A stretch of DNA of 36,422 nucleotides from Dichomitus squalens LYAD-421 SS1 (taxonomy: Eukaryota; Basidiomycota; Agaricomycetes; Polyporales; Polyporaceae), in NCBI RefSeq assembly GCF_000275845.1, contig NW_006766953.1, positions 1 to 36,422 on the forward strand. The letters run 5' to 3'. This document shows, piece after piece, positions 21,365-33,500 of the stretch. The notes beneath the pieces are model-generated. The model did not search any database and was not told where the DNA came from. It saw only the letters and a list, made by a program, of their open reading frames with translations. Each line of letters opens with the position of its first letter. Positions within the stretch are counted from its first letter, which is position 1. The position numbers and the translations under genes are program-made.

Positions 21365-22385
21365 CTACTCCTCACGCGGTATGGCCCATGGAATGCGTGC
21401 CTCGTCAATTCTAATGATGGTGGATAGGTCTTCGTAGTCTGGTTCGACGATGTCTTGCCCCTTGATTCCGTCATCTTGGTCGTCCTCGTCGAACCACGCC
21501 GGACGGCCCTCTTCCTCTTCGTCCTCGTCTTCTTCATCGTCATCTTCCAGATCGGAGTCAGTGGGTTTGTATGTGCTGCTCCAGTGTTTAGTACGAGGCC
21601 AACATATGAAGTGAACAACGTACAGGAATGCAAGCATTCGCGCATCCATCTCAGCCCGGGTGAGCTGCTCACCAGGTACAACGTCGCCCCTCCTCCTCCG
21701 CCTATCGTTCATCCTCGCCTTGTGCTCTTGCTCTCGTTGATAGGACTCGCGTAGAATGTTGGCAGCCTCGTCATACGACATGCCGCCAGCCGGAGCCCCT
21801 CTGGGCCCAGTAGGATTCTAAGTAGGGTATTACGCATATATCAGCCATACTGCGCGGGGAAGACACTCCGAGGTACGCACCCATCGCGCGAGTGCCCGCG
21901 CCTTCGCGCCGATAGGCCTGTACTCCTCCAGCTGTGGCGGAGGTGGCGGGCTCGGGTCGACGGTCATAGATTCGTCTTCGTTGATCTTGGTGTGCTCGAG
22001 TTGAGATCGGATGCTCTCCACACCGAGATCGTTCAGACGAGCTCTAATCGCGCTCTGCTGGTCTTCAAGTTGCTTGATGAAATGCGAGCTCGACGCAGAC
22101 CTAGGGGGTCACAGGACAAAGGGAGGCGTCGTAGGCAAAAAGGAGGAGGGCTAGACATTACCACACGGATCGCGAACCGCACAACTCGGAGTAAAGCACT
22201 TACGTCTCGGCTAGGATGCGTTCGTTGTGCCTGTACCGCTCTTCCAGCTCCGAGGGGGTGAGATTGTTGATGGACGCGCTCGCGAGGATGGTTTTGACTC
22301 CTTCCGGCTTCGGGGGACGCCGCATGAACGACGGGAGGTCGCCATTCGTGGTAGATCTTCGGGCTCTGGTGGGGGATGGTGGCAT
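21365..22385 (-). CDS. Acidic, coiled-coil-prone protein of unknown function
   Basis: Four exons join cleanly from ATG 22385 to TAG 21365-21367. An intron of about 100 nt lies at roughly 22105-22203, and two shorter ones follow near 21830-21890 and 21580-21630. The product of about 250 residues starts with a basic Pro-rich stretch (PTRARRSTTNGDLPSFMRRP). A helical, probably coiled-coil part follows (LTPSELEERYRHNERILAET, then FIKQLEDQQSAIRARL), then a Pro run before LEEYRPIGAKARALARW, and a charged helix (DEAANILRESYQREQEHKAR). A very acidic patch (DLEDDDEEDEDEEEE) leads to a conserved-looking end: RPAWFDEDDQDDGIKGQDIV and RIDEARIPWAIP. I do not recognise the family. The composition suggests a nuclear scaffold or adaptor, but this is a guess. 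Confidence 0.8.
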
Positions 22386-22833
22386 GTTACTTGTGTGCTG
22401 AGATTGTCTAGTCGGGTGCGCGGTGGGACTGTGAGGAGGATGTTACTTGTAGAGATATGTGTTCGGAAGCGAGAAGACGTTGGGATCTTATATAGCGGGG
22501 GGGCAGGCCGTCTGGTCGATCAGGATGTACGTACGTGAGCGGAACCTTCTGACCCGCAGTCGCTTCTGGTCCTGGCAGTTGCCGCAGCCTAGTGCCGATA
22601 TAGCCGCCAAATCCGAGTTTGGAGAATAGGCTTCAGTTATTGTGGCAGCTCTCCAGCGCAACGCGTGCACAGTCCTGAATGAACTACTCTGCATAGACAC
22701 ACAATACAAGCACAACTGACTCGATATGATACACACAGCGCTAGAAGCGATCAACTACATATGGCAGGTAGTACAGAGCACGATACATACATCCCGCGAA
22801 TTATGCACGTTTCATGGGAATCCTCCAAGAATC
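22386..22833. other. Spacer holding the promoter of the acidic protein gene
   Basis: About 450 bp between two genes that both run on the minus strand. It contains TATATAA (minus strand, 22488-22494) about 100 bp ahead of the ATG at 22385, and the 3' end of the PI31 transcript. Nothing else is seen. Confidence 0.6.
22488..22494 (-). promoter_or_regulatory. TATA box of the acidic protein gene
   Basis: TATATAA on the minus strand within CGCTATATAAG, 103-109 bp upstream of the start codon at 22385. Confidence 0.55.
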
Positions 22834-23956
22834 CTACATAAACATGTCTCGCTGAGTGAGACGAAGTCAGCCAGAGCAGGGCGACGGAATAGGAAGGTTA
22901 CTCACCGAACCAGGGGGTGGAAGCTCATCATTGTCGGGGTCCTGGCCACCAAACGGACCGCCGCGGCCTCCGGGAGGCATGCGGCCGGGGAAAGGTACAC
23001 CAGGACCAAACGCAGGACCGATGGGGTCGAAACGGGCACCTGGGGGTGCGCCCAGAGGAGGGAGGTAGCCGTCGCCACCCCACGGACCCATCCTACCCGG
23101 GCCAGGTCCACGTATCCCAGCTCCGAAAATTGGGTGATCGGGGCCAACGAACATACCGTCACCACCATTGCCTCCGAAAAGCGGGGGAGGAGCAAAGGGG
23201 TTACTGGGAAATGGGTCCAGATCGCGTCTCCCGATCTCGAGAGGATTGCGTGGGTACGGGAAACCGGCGGGGCTGCGCCCAGGAGGGAGTGGTGGCTCGT
23301 CTGGCCTCGGTCTCGCAGGAGGCGCGTCTGGCTGTGGTTGACTGGGACCTGCTCTCATCTCCGTAGCGGTCTCAGTATATCCCTCCTTCCGCAGCCCGGG
23401 AATCAGTTTCTGCACCGTGGTGAGTTTGAGCTGGGAGATCAAGTCATCTACGCGGTTGGACGAGATGAAACCGTGCACGAGCGGTGAACTCGGCTCGGAA
23501 AGCTCGCGAGGGAAGAAAGAAGGGGAAGTAAAGTCGTTCGTAGGGATGTCAAGGCTAGCAGCCTTATCGGTCTATGGAGAGTATAGGCGTCAGCAATGCC
23601 GTGGCCGCGGTGTCTGAGACAATGCTTACCTCAACAGCGATTGAGTTGACCAAGGTGCGACTCCCGAGCTTCGTTACTTTCACAAGAAAGTCTAGGCTGC
23701 TCTGCTCATGCCTGTACTTGAGAGTGTAATGGCCAGGACCATGTTGATTCCACTCCTCAGGCAAGACGTTGTTCTCGAATGTGCGCGTAGGTGCAGATTC
23801 GTCTATGCCAGTAAGACGGAAACCCAAGACCGTCAGCACAGTGTGGACCAGCGCAGTAATCGCATCTTGCTGAGATTCTAGCTTCTTCTTCCCAGGGGGA
23901 AGTATGGTTGGCAGTGTCTGCAGAAGAGCAGAGGCGTCGAGGACGTTTGCAGTCAT
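22834..23956 (-). CDS. Proteasome regulator PI31 (PSMF1-like)
   Basis: Adaptor and modulator of the 20S proteasome. Three exons start at ATG 23956. An intron near 23575-23630 joins VNSIAVE to TDKAASLDIPTNDF, and an intron at 22852-22905 leads to a last coding exon of only 18 nt. The product has about 335 residues. The N-terminal 125 residues form the alpha/beta FP domain (ITALVHTVLTVLGFRLTGID, GPGHYTLKYRHEQSSLDFLV). The C-terminal half is Pro/Gly-rich with the family pattern NPLEIGRRDLDPF, DGMFVGPDHPIF and GARFDPIGPAFGPG, and ends DELPPPGS-RDMFM after splicing. The Pro-rich tail is the part that contacts the proteasome in studied members. The gene is head to head with Prp5, 224 bp apart. Confidence 0.92.
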
Positions 23957-24180
23957 GATGAAGGTGGAGGATCAGTGAGTGCAAGTACTTGTACTTGTAC
24001 TGCACATGAGCGCGGCACAAGCGACTATCGCAAGTACGCAGTCGTTACGCAATGCTTCCAAATGCGGTACCGAGAACAACACTGCCAAAGAAGTGATGTG
24101 AGCGCCCAGAAGGTCATCCGCGCTTCTTGCAGTGACCATCGAGGCACGACTCGCCAGACTCTACCCACTGACGACCCACG
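23957..24180. promoter_or_regulatory. Shared divergent promoter of PI31 and Prp5
   Basis: This 224-bp spacer lies between two start codons facing away from each other, so it must contain both promoters. It has no clear TATA box. A GTACTT-type short repeat (CAAGTACTTGTACTTGTAC) lies at 23983-24001, close to the PI31 side, and CAAGTAC recurs at about 24030. Confidence 0.6.
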
Positions 24181-27100
24181 ATGGCACGAAGAGATAGATC
24201 CTATTCGCCGGACTCGCCGAATAAGAGGGTAAGGCCGTCTCACCGCTCTTCACCGCGGTCTCCGTCGCCGACCAGGCGCAACGCCCCAAGACCCACTAGA
24301 TCGAGGTACGACGACGACCGGGACCGTGATGGGCACCGGGACCGGGACAGGGACAGGGAGCGCGACAGAGAGCGGGATAGGGACAGAGCCAGAGACAAGG
24401 ATAGGGAGCGCGAGCGTGAAAGGGACCGGGACCGGGACGGACATCGCGACAGAGACAGGTATCGCGACGATAGGCATCGGGACGACCGCCGCCGCGACTA
24501 TCGCGACGACCGTCGCCGCTCACGCTCGAGGGACCGCGTACGCCACGACAGACCTCCTTCCCCGCCTCGTACCCAGCCGCCGTCTCAGCCCGATAGCAAG
24601 AGCTCGACACCCCCGGTAGAGGACGAGAAGCTGAAGGCGAAGAGGGCGAGGCTAGAAGCGTGGAAGAAGGAGCGTGATGCGAAGAAGGCATTGGATGAGG
24701 CGAAAGTCAAGGCTATGGCGCTGGCTGGTAAAACTGCCCCAGGTGAGTTAGATCTGCTGCTGTCGTGTATCTCAAGATTTCACACCACTTGATCCTCTCT
24801 TTGCAGTTGCTGCAGCAACGAACGGGCCGACTGGCTCGCAGCTCAACCGCTCAGCTCTGACCAGTCTCGGTTTGAAGGGTCTCCCCTTGAAGCCTGAGCT
24901 GCTCAAGACGTCTAAGTCATCACTGCTCGATGATTCCGTTGAAACAAAACGGAAGCTCCAGACGCTTGACCTCCCCGATGTGGATATGACGATGACTGAC
25001 GCAGGGTCCAACATTGGCGACCTTGAAGCGGACGACGATGACGACGCAACCACCACACAAGCCAAGGTTGCTGAAGCCATGGACGAGGACGATGAGATCG
25101 ACCCCCTCGACGCGTTCATGAGTGGCGTCAAGGAGGAGGTGAAGAAGGTGAACTTGGAGGATCTGAAGAAGATGAAGACGACAGGCAGCCTTGGAGTTCG
25201 CTTAGACGAGCCCGGGGCCGATGAGGGAGATGAACAAGGACCTGATCCTGACGAGCTCGATGCGACGGACCTCAATCCGGAAGATATTCTTGCTTTGGCC
25301 GCGAAAAAGGCGAAGAAGAAAGACCTGGCTGCTGTTGATCACTCCCGCGTCGCTTACGAGCCCTTCCGCAAGGAGTTTTACGTTGCTCCACCGGATGTTG
25401 CTGAGATGACTGACGAAGAGGCGGAGCTACTGCGTCTCGAGCTTGATGGTATCAAAATCCGTGGGCTTGACTGCCCTCGACCAGTTACCAAGTGGAGCCA
25501 CTTCGGCCTGCCCGCATCATGGTGAGTGTAGCTGCTTGTTCCCTCAGAAGCTGGATGCTAACGAGGGTTCAGTCTCGAGGTCATCAAGAAACTTGGGTAC
25601 GCCGCTCCCACACCCATCCAGGCTCAAGCTATCCCTGCGATAATGTCTGGCCGTGATGTCATTGGTGTGGCCAAGACGGGCTCAGGCAAGACTATTGCGT
25701 TCCTGCTCCCCATGTTCCGTCATATTAAGGATCAGCGACCGCTCGAGCAGATGGAGGGTCCTGTCGCTGTGGTCATGACCCCTACTCGTGAGCTCGCGGT
25801 GCAAATACACAGGGAGTGTAAGCCCTTCCTCCGCGTTCTTGGTCTTCGCGTGAGTGCCGTCGTTTTGCTTACTTTGAGCTTCCCCTAATTTCCTCCTATA
25901 GGCTGTGTGTGCGTATGGTGGCTCTCCCATCAAAGATCAGATTGCTGAGATGAAGAAGGGCGCCGAGATCATCGTCTGTACACCCGGACGTATGATTGAC
26001 CTTCTGACAGCCAACTCAGGTCGCGTCACCAATCTCAAACGTGTCACTTACCTGGTCCTGGACGAGGCCGATCGTATGTTTGACATGGGCTTCGAGCCTC
26101 AGGTCATGAAGATCGTTAACAATATCCGACCCGACCGCCAGACCGTCCTCTTCTCTGCGACCTTTCCGCGGCAGATGGATTCGCTCGCGCGCAAAATCCT
26201 TCGCAAGCCCCTCGAAATCACCGTCGGTGGTCGGTCGGTCGTCGCCCCGGAGATCGAGCAAATTGTCGAGGTTCGTGACGAGGAGAGCAAGTTCAATCGC
26301 CTGCTGGAGATCCTCGGACAGACCTACAACGAGGACCCTGAGTGTCGAACGCTCATCTTCGTCGACAGGCAAGAGGGTGCTGACAATCTCCTCCGCGAGC
26401 TCATGCGCAAAGGCTACCTTTGCATGTCCTTGCACGGTGGTAAGGACCAGGTCGACCGAGACTCTACGATTGCGGACTTCAAGTCCGGAGTCGTACCCAT
26501 CGTCATCGCGACCTCTGTCGCAGCTCGTGGTCTGGATGTCAAGCAGCTCAAACTCGTAATCAATTACGACGCCCCGAACCACATGGAGGATTACGTCCAC
26601 CGCGCCGGTCGCACAGGCCGTGCTGGCAACAAGGGAACATGCGTGACGTTCATCACGCCAGAGCAGGACAGATACTCAGTTGACATCTATCGTGCGCTGA
26701 AAGCGAGTAACGCAGCGGTACCCAAGGAACTCGAAGATCTCAGCAATGGTATGTGGGCCTTCTACGTTGACGCTCCCGACTGCCGCTAATCTGATATATT
26801 TCTCAGGCTTCCTGGAGAAGGTCAAGTCCGGGAAAGCTAAAGTCGCCGGCTCCGGATTTGGAGGCAAGGGTCTTGACCGTCTTGAGCAGGAGCGCGACGC
26901 CAAGGAGAAGGCGGAGCGTAAGGCGTACGGTGAGCCCGAGGAAGAGAAGCAACAACAGGAAGCCGCAGTCGAGACCAAGAAGGAAGGCGACGACATGACC
27001 TTCGGCAACTTCAAGGTCGAAGTGAAGCGCGGTCCAGCCCCCGACTCTTCGAAGGGTCTTCTCGGTGTGGCAGGTGCGGCAGCGGCCGCAAGGCGACTCG

Positions 27101-27819
27101 CGCAGGCCAAGGAAGAAGAGAAGCTTCAGAATTCTCTTCGTGCAGCGCAGGAGGCAGCCGAGCGCGCAGGGAAGGACACTGCGGCGCATAAGCAGGCTTT
27201 GAGTGTGGTCGCCAAGCTCAACGCCCAGTTGCGGGCGCACAAGCTCGTGGCGCAGTCGCAAATACAGCACGAAGAGCTGACCAGCAAGCGGCCCGCGATA
27301 GACGCGACCGAGTTCCACGCGATCATCCCGATCAACGACTACCCCCAGAAGGCAAGGTGGCGCGTCACAAACAAGGAGACGATGGTCCAGGTCAGTCATG
27401 GTATTCGTCTGCTGGATCGCTGTTCAGGCGCTGATCAGCGCTACCTCTGCACTGCAGCTCATCGATATGACGGGCGCATCGGTGACGAACAAAGGTGCGT
27501 CTAATTTCGACTCCGATTTTCGAGGCCATGGGACAATGTTGCTTACTGGTGTCTTTTCAATAGGCATCTACTACGAGCCTGGGAAGGAACCTCCGCCAGA
27601 AGGGCCACCCAAGCTGCATTTGCTCATTGAATCGAACGAGGAGTGGAGGGTGAGTGGTCATGTCGTTTGGCTAACGGTGAATTGGACTGATCTGGCGTTC
27701 GGCAGGTCGAACAAGCCGTCAGAGAGATCAAGCGGTTGCTGGTGGAGGCGTCGGCTGCCGCTCTGCAAGCGGAGATGCGCAACCCTACCGCCACCGCGGG
27801 CAGATACAGCGTCGTATGA
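24181..27819 (+). CDS. PRP5: Spliceosomal DEAD-box ATPase Prp5 (DDX46-like)
   Basis: RNA-dependent ATPase that remodels U2 snRNP and proofreads the branch site during prespliceosome assembly in the nucleus. About 1,080 residues over eight exons. The N-terminus is an Arg/Asp/Ser low-complexity tract, then a Lys/Ala/Glu-rich helix ([20 protein letters not shown]). The acidic DPLDAFM motif near 25105 is the conserved element through which Prp5 contacts SF3B1. The core has the Q motif [11 protein letters not shown], motif [41 protein letters not shown] and [10 protein letters not shown]. The C-terminus ([39 protein letters not shown]) is typical of Prp5/DDX46 and not of the related DDX42. The stop is TGA 27817-27819. 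The ATG at 24181 is the first in frame. Confidence 0.96.
24300..24515 (+). repeat. Low-complexity Arg-Asp coding repeat in Prp5
   Basis: An irregular hexamer-like repeat of the form GACCGGGACAGGGA encodes alternating Arg-Asp/Glu ([17 protein letters not shown] and similar). It is part of the Prp5 N-terminus, comparable to RS/RD domains of splicing factors. Repeat length probably varies between strains. Confidence 0.9.
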
Positions 27820-28133
27820 GTTCGGTTATTTGATAGTATGGACTCGATATGCTTTGTACATACACAGCTGCGGCGTTGTTGAAGGATCACACTCGTTTAT
27901 CGTGATCAGTTGAAGATCCAAGCGGCGCATAGCAGGCCCGTGGGCCACGGCGCGAGAGTGGTGGGAAGGGTGCCTGGGAAGGTCGCTGGTCATTGGCGGG
28001 TGCGGATGACGATCTGGTGTTTGAAGGTGACTAGATCTGGGCAGCGTGGCCACTGCCCTGGGAAAGACACGATCGCAACGGTCTGTTGCAAAGCTTGCTG
28101 ACGGGACAACGCATTAACAGGGCCGGAATAACG
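27820..28133. other. Spacer between Prp5 and the MFS gene
   Basis: No coding signal. It contains the 3' end of the Prp5 transcript and leads into the MFS promoter. Confidence 0.6.
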
Positions 28134-28141
28134 TTACGTAA
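28134..28141. promoter_or_regulatory. Yap1/Pap1-type palindrome upstream of the MFS transporter
   Basis: TTACGTAA is a perfect 8-bp palindrome. It is a known binding site (YRE-A type) for fungal AP-1 factors of the Yap1/Pap1 group, which activate drug-efflux genes under oxidative and chemical stress. It lies 185 bp upstream of the ATG and about 104 bp upstream of the TATA box. Confidence 0.45.
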
Positions 28142-28244
28142 CACTGAATAGTGTCTCTTCCGGGATAGGGATTAGTACCGGGGGGCCGTTCGGGGCGAAC
28201 GAACATGCTACAAATTCCAGATGACACTCGATGCGCTCTGAACA

Positions 28245-28251
28245 TATATAA
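28245..28251 (+). promoter_or_regulatory. TATA box of the MFS transporter gene
   Basis: TATATAA, 75 bp upstream of the ATG at 28326. Confidence 0.6.
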
Positions 28252-28325
28252 CTGCTCCCCGCGCCGCACGGACCCCAGTGTCTATCCTGATCTTCTCTGC
28301 CCTCCGTCCGACGTCCTGTCCGTCG

Positions 28326-30536
28326 ATGCCGGCTAACAACCAGGACAGTGAGCTCCCTGCCGAGCAGCGTCAGGCGTCCAGAACCCCCACAGTTTCGTCG
28401 AATACCCATGTATCTGCCCAGGTGACGACAGGTGCCGATGTCGATGCTGTGGACGTGGAGAAGGCGCAGGATGCAAGCAAGTTGCGGGGTGGTGAGGGAC
28501 TGTCCGCTTTTCCTGAGGATAAGAAGGTGCGTTGTCGCACGACCACGTTCGGACGATGCAGGTCCCGTGAGCTCACATCAACGGCATCGGGCGGGGGTTT
28601 AGGAGGAAGCCTTGGAAAACGCCGAGGATGACTGGGCGCATGATCCCATTAATCCCAGGAATTGGTCAACACGCAAGAAATGGACTATGGCCTGCATCGT
28701 AAGTTCACTTCACCCTCAAGGCTATGTTACCCGGGCCCAATAGTTATCATCCGCCATGTAGGTGTCATTGTACACATTTGTCACCCCATTAGGATCGTCT
28801 ATGATGGCCCCTGCGCTCCCGGACATTGCTGAACATTATCACATCACGAGCAAGACTGAAGTTGCTGCCACGCTCAGTGTGTTTCTGGCGACGTTCGCGA
28901 TTGGACCTCTGTTCCTCGCGCCAATGTCAGAGATCTACGGTCGTACATGGGTATGTCGCCACTGATCAACCGCAGACAGGGTCATGGCTAAGTTAACAAC
29001 CTCATCAGGTGCTGCACATCAATAACCTCTTGTTCCTGGCTTTCATGTTTGGATGTGCTTATGCCCCAACGGCCGCGGACTTGATTGGCTTCCGTATTCT
29101 AGGTACGTCATCCGTTGACAAGTTTCCTTCGGCGGGCACTGAGAGAACAATCTTCCAGCCGGATTCGCAGGCAGCGCACCGATCGCGTGCGGTGGCGGCT
29201 CCATCAGCGACTTGTTCTCAGAAAAGGAGCGTGCGTCTGCTATGGCCATCTACACGCTGGGACCGCTATTGGGGCCTGTCATTGGCCCAGTAGCCGGAGG
29301 TTTCATCGCGCAGACTATTGGCTTCAAGTATATATTCATCGTCGTTGCGGGTCTCTGCGCTGTCGCAGCCGTCGTCGGTATCCCCTTCCTGCGAGAGACG
29401 TATCATCCCGTCATCCGGCTGCGTCGCGCGAAGAAGTCCGGAGATCCGGAGGCCCTTGCCCGGCTGCATCCCCATCTCGTACAAGAGCATGGTAACCGTA
29501 TGCATCGTTTGTGGGTTGATCTGACGCGGCCATTCATCCTCCTCACGAGAAGCATCATCTGCTTCTTGCTTAGCGCATACATGGCTCTGTGAGTTTCTGC
29601 TGGTCCCATTTCCGACCGGCCGTCCTCATGCTGACAAATTCCGTTTCCTACAGGATGTATGGTATGCCATCTGTTTGACCTGGGTGCTAACCGTCAAATT
29701 GCTGACACGCAACCACAGGAATCTACTACCTCATGTTCGCCATCTTCCCGGGTGAGTCAGCTGCTCACCTACCTGCCATTGTCCGCTGACACCTCTGCTA
29801 GATGTTTTCACTGGCATCTACGGTTTCAGCGTTGGTGTGGGTGGTCTGGCTTACATCGGGCTCGGTGTTGGATTTTTCCTCGCGACGCTGTTCGGTGCAT
29901 GGGTTTCCGACGGCATATACTCTAGGGTACGTTTTCCGTTAGGTAATCAGCAGTGCCCGAAGTGCCCAAAATCTGAAATCCTTTTGGTGCCTTGTAGCTG
30001 GCCAGGAAACATGGCAAAGGCAAGCCTGAATTCCGGATCCCATCCCTCATATTCGGCTCCTTTTTCGTACCTATTGGCGTGTTGTAGGTCCAGCTATATG
30101 CGTATGCATGCATCACATCGGCTGACATCCCCGCTAGTTGGTACGGATGGTCGGTGCAAGCCCGTATCCACTGGATCATGCCAATCATCGGTACCGGTAT
30201 TTTCGGATTCGGGATGATGACAACCTTGTGAGTCCGAGCGGTACATTTGCTCTCGCAGGAGTGTCTGAACGAGATTTGTTGTCTAGCCTGCCTATCCAGC
30301 TCTACCTCGTCGACACCTTTACGTTCGCAGCAAGCGCCTTAGCCGCCGCATCAGTCTTCCGGTCGATGCTCGGTTTCGCGTTCCCCCTGTTTGGCAGCCA
30401 GATGTTCGATGCTCTCGGCATCGGAGGAGGGAACTCCCTTCTTGCAGGGTTGGCCATCGCGCTCGGCATTCCATTCCCGGTTTGGCTGTGGTTCTATGGC
30501 GAGAAGATGCGTGCCAGCAGCTCATTGGCTCGATAA
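28326..30536 (+). CDS. MFS drug:H+ antiporter (DHA1-type)
   Basis: Multidrug-type efflux carrier with 12 predicted helices and about 530 residues, in roughly 11 exons. The cytosolic N-terminus is polar and acidic and ends with WAHDPINPRNWSTRKKW, the segment that typically precedes helix 1 in fungal DHA1 transporters. Further marks are LGSSMMAPALPDIAEHYHI in helix 1, PMSEIYGRTWV (motif A) after helix 2, and TLGPLLGPVIGPVAGGFIAQ (the antiporter motif C) in helix 5. A long central cytosolic loop (RLRRAKKSGDPEALARLHPH) precedes the second half, and the last helices carry SVFRSMLGFAFPLFGSQMFD. The stop is TAA 30534-30536. Substrates cannot be read from the sequence. The stress-factor site upstream fits a role in toxicant export. 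No biosynthetic genes adjoin it. Confidence 0.93.
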
Positions 30537-33500
30537 CGCGTTGCTCTATGACTGCTACCACCTCCAAGCCGCGCGCCGCACTCGTCCATCTACACGGCGT
30601 CAAGACGGCTTGCTTCGCTGCCAAGGTGTAGGTGTACCCCTTACGATAGACGTAACGTATCTAGCCCAAATCCTTTCGCTTCCCTCTCACGACACGCACG
30701 GTGCTACCTTAACTATCTACTATTATACCACCTTCACAATGCCACTCGTTTAGTACGAAGCCTTAAAGGCCGTGTGGTGACACCGTTCAAATAGCAATTC
30801 GTGCAGTTATGCCTTTTAATTGCTTATAGATCCCGACCGGACTCAGGTTCCTTCCGCGTTCGTCCTGTATGCTATCATACTGCTCGTGATGCCATCGTGC
30901 TCGTATCGTATCGGTTTCGATACTGTAAGCTTTATATTGGTTTGCTTACAACTATCCTTCAACAATTGACAGCTACGTCCGATCGCGTGTGGCTGATCAT
31001 GCCCTGAAGTTGACGGTGCCACCTTGGGCGCAACTCATAATATGTAGGCTGCGCTCCCGAGTCCAAGTATCGATGTGTAGTCCTTTGTACAACGGGTTTG
31101 CTGACCGTGCAGCGTTGTTATGACCGCTGTCATGACCGAAGCCATGACCGATTTTGACCAGCTTGACCGGTCCATCAGCAAATGTGCGAAACCGTGCCAG
31201 CGGCAATGCCATGCGTGGCAAGATTGGTAACGCCTAAAATGGCAAGCTGGGAATTGCAACACCTAAGCTCGCCATTGCAAACCGTGGGTGGGGCGAGGCG
31301 ATAACAAGGCTGTCGGGGAGTCTGATGACAATGACATTTCATACAAGAAGCTCGCCATATAATATCATAGAATGACCATCTTTTGACATGCATACAGGAT
31401 TGAAACTACACGGGCACGACAAATGCGGGTCGGCTCTTCGTGTGCCACGCAGACAAGCGCGCATCCGCACGCAACACAAGGACTACCAACTTCTCGACTG
31501 CATCAACCCGCTCCCGCACACTCCAGAATCTCACGCGTCACCACTACCACCATCGCTCGTTGGGCACCGCTCTCACCGACCAGCTGTGGGCCGGATGTAA
31601 AGGTCAGTTCCGCCCCTTCTTTTTCACACGTCAGCCTTCTGGGCTCAGAACAAGCAAAGTGCCCGTGTATTCCAGTCCAAGCCCCATGCCTCAAAGTCGC
31701 CTTTCTACCGCGAGCATACGGAAGAGCTCTACGTTTTCCACTGGCATGCATTCTACGGCAGCTGTTGATCGAGTCCCTCTATCCAAGCCCATGGCTGCAT
31801 CAATTAGATCTACACGATCGACTGCATCAACAGTTGTGCAGGCACTACTAATCCCGGCAGAACAGTGCCCGGTTCCTCTCCAGCTTCGTCCAATATGACA
31901 GCAAGTGAGAACTATGTTCAAGGCAGCGCGTTCTGAACCAACACAAAGTAGCATGGGGAGGACACGGAAGACGTGTGCGGCTTCCTTGATGTCGACATTG
32001 ACCGTCCAACGGCTTGTACCGCGTCCGTACGCTCGATGATCTCGACCAAGTCCATGGCTACTCGCAAGTCCACTGCACAATCGGTGTCTGATGCTCCTGC
32101 GCTCCCTGCCAAGTCGTCAACGGCTGCATTAATGACCACCTCGTCATACGTTCTTGGCGATTGCCTTAGCGTATCGATGGCTCGTGGGTACAAGAGCCAT
32201 GGGTTAGGGTTGAGGCTGCAGATCGTGGCCAGTCTCAATACGGGGGGAACGTTTGGCATGCATGAGGTCATAAGTTGCGACCTGTCAATCACTTTGTCTT
32301 CTTTCTCAAAAGCCCGGGCGCATGCACAGGTCATTCATTGCCCCTCTCCTCTCTCCCACCATCGACATGCTCAAAACTCTGACTGGGCCGACACTATCAC
32401 CGCTGACGCACCGTACGATACCTGAACAAGGTCGCCCCACAACATCGGCCCAGGCTGCTTCTTCTTTCTGGGCGCACTGCTGCATCAGCAAATTGGTGTA
32501 AGGTATGGTCGGGCATGGCCAAGTTCCGCCTTACCGGCAAGATTTGCAAGGTACGACCAAGGGATGGCGAAAGTTGGTAGAGAACCGCGAGGAATCACCG
32601 GGCATGGCCAGACGTGACTGGGCGGCTGGGCGCTGGTTGTCACTTCTAGCGGAGTATATGGTCTTCGAGTACCGTACCGCGGCAGAACTCTGGCCGATAG
32701 TGTACATTAATGACTGGGCCAATGTGCTTAGATGGTCAATACTTGGTGCAATTCCTACCATGGGTGCCCGAGCTCACGCTACGGTACAGACATTTATTTT
32801 GTTCACGAAGAGTGTTAACCGACAAGTTATCACACGATCGGAGTTTGTATTTTCAATAATCAATAATAATTAGACACAGACTATTTGCATAAAGAAGGGA
32901 GGCGTAAAGACTATGCGCAGAATCAGGCGGGGTTAGGGTTTGTAGGGCTGGACGCTGCACAAGATCCTGAGACACAAGGGCACCAATGCCTAAGCCAAAG
33001 TGACTTACTGCTAGGCTCACCACCTAGTAACCGAGGCGTTCCTCAAGTCCTAAGAGCAGCAGACCCCAAAAACATGCACAATCTGAGCCTCGACGACCAC
33101 GACATTGTACATACCTTTCTGAGATGTAGAGTGGAACCTAGACATTAGTAGCTACAGCATTCATGGCACAACTCACAAACATCAGAGCCTAGGGGGCACG
33201 TAGTAGAATTGGGACGTTGTAGCGGGTGATGAAGGAGGGATGCAGTCGCAACGTCGAGAAGCGGGGGGTTTTGGAAGTGGGAGTTCAGGGCAGGGCTAGC
33301 AAAATGACAGGCCGTTGATTGAGTCGCAAGCCTAGAATCCGCGTCATCGATGAGCAAGCTCAAGAGGATTATCTGTGGAGAGTGTATGTAGAAAGAAGAC
33401 AGGGTGAGGATCGTGAAGGGAACGTCACCACACTGGACAGACGCTCACAATCAACAAGCATGCTCCGATGCTACGTCCGGACATCTTGATCATCTTCAAG

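Noticed and set aside
22726..23487. 253-codon plus-strand open frame
   Set aside because: It is antisense to the Pro/Gly-rich half of PI31, where composition suppresses stops on both strands.
24300..24515. Tandem GGGAC-type repeat as a CRISPR-like or structural array
   Set aside because: There are no spacers, and it encodes the Arg-Asp tract of Prp5 in frame.
31440..32425. Ser/Thr-rich plus-strand open frames of about 150 codons
   Set aside because: There is no family motif and no convincing splice joining, and overlapping minus-strand frames are equally open.
32505..32873. 122-codon plus-strand open frame
   Set aside because: It has no recognisable domain, borders AT-rich sequence and ends in a run of Asn codons from low-complexity DNA.
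32211..32940. Two copies of GGGTTAGGGTT (32211-32221 and 32930-32940) as interstitial telomere repeats
   Set aside because: Each is under two repeat units and they are 700 bp apart. That is too short to claim telomere origin.
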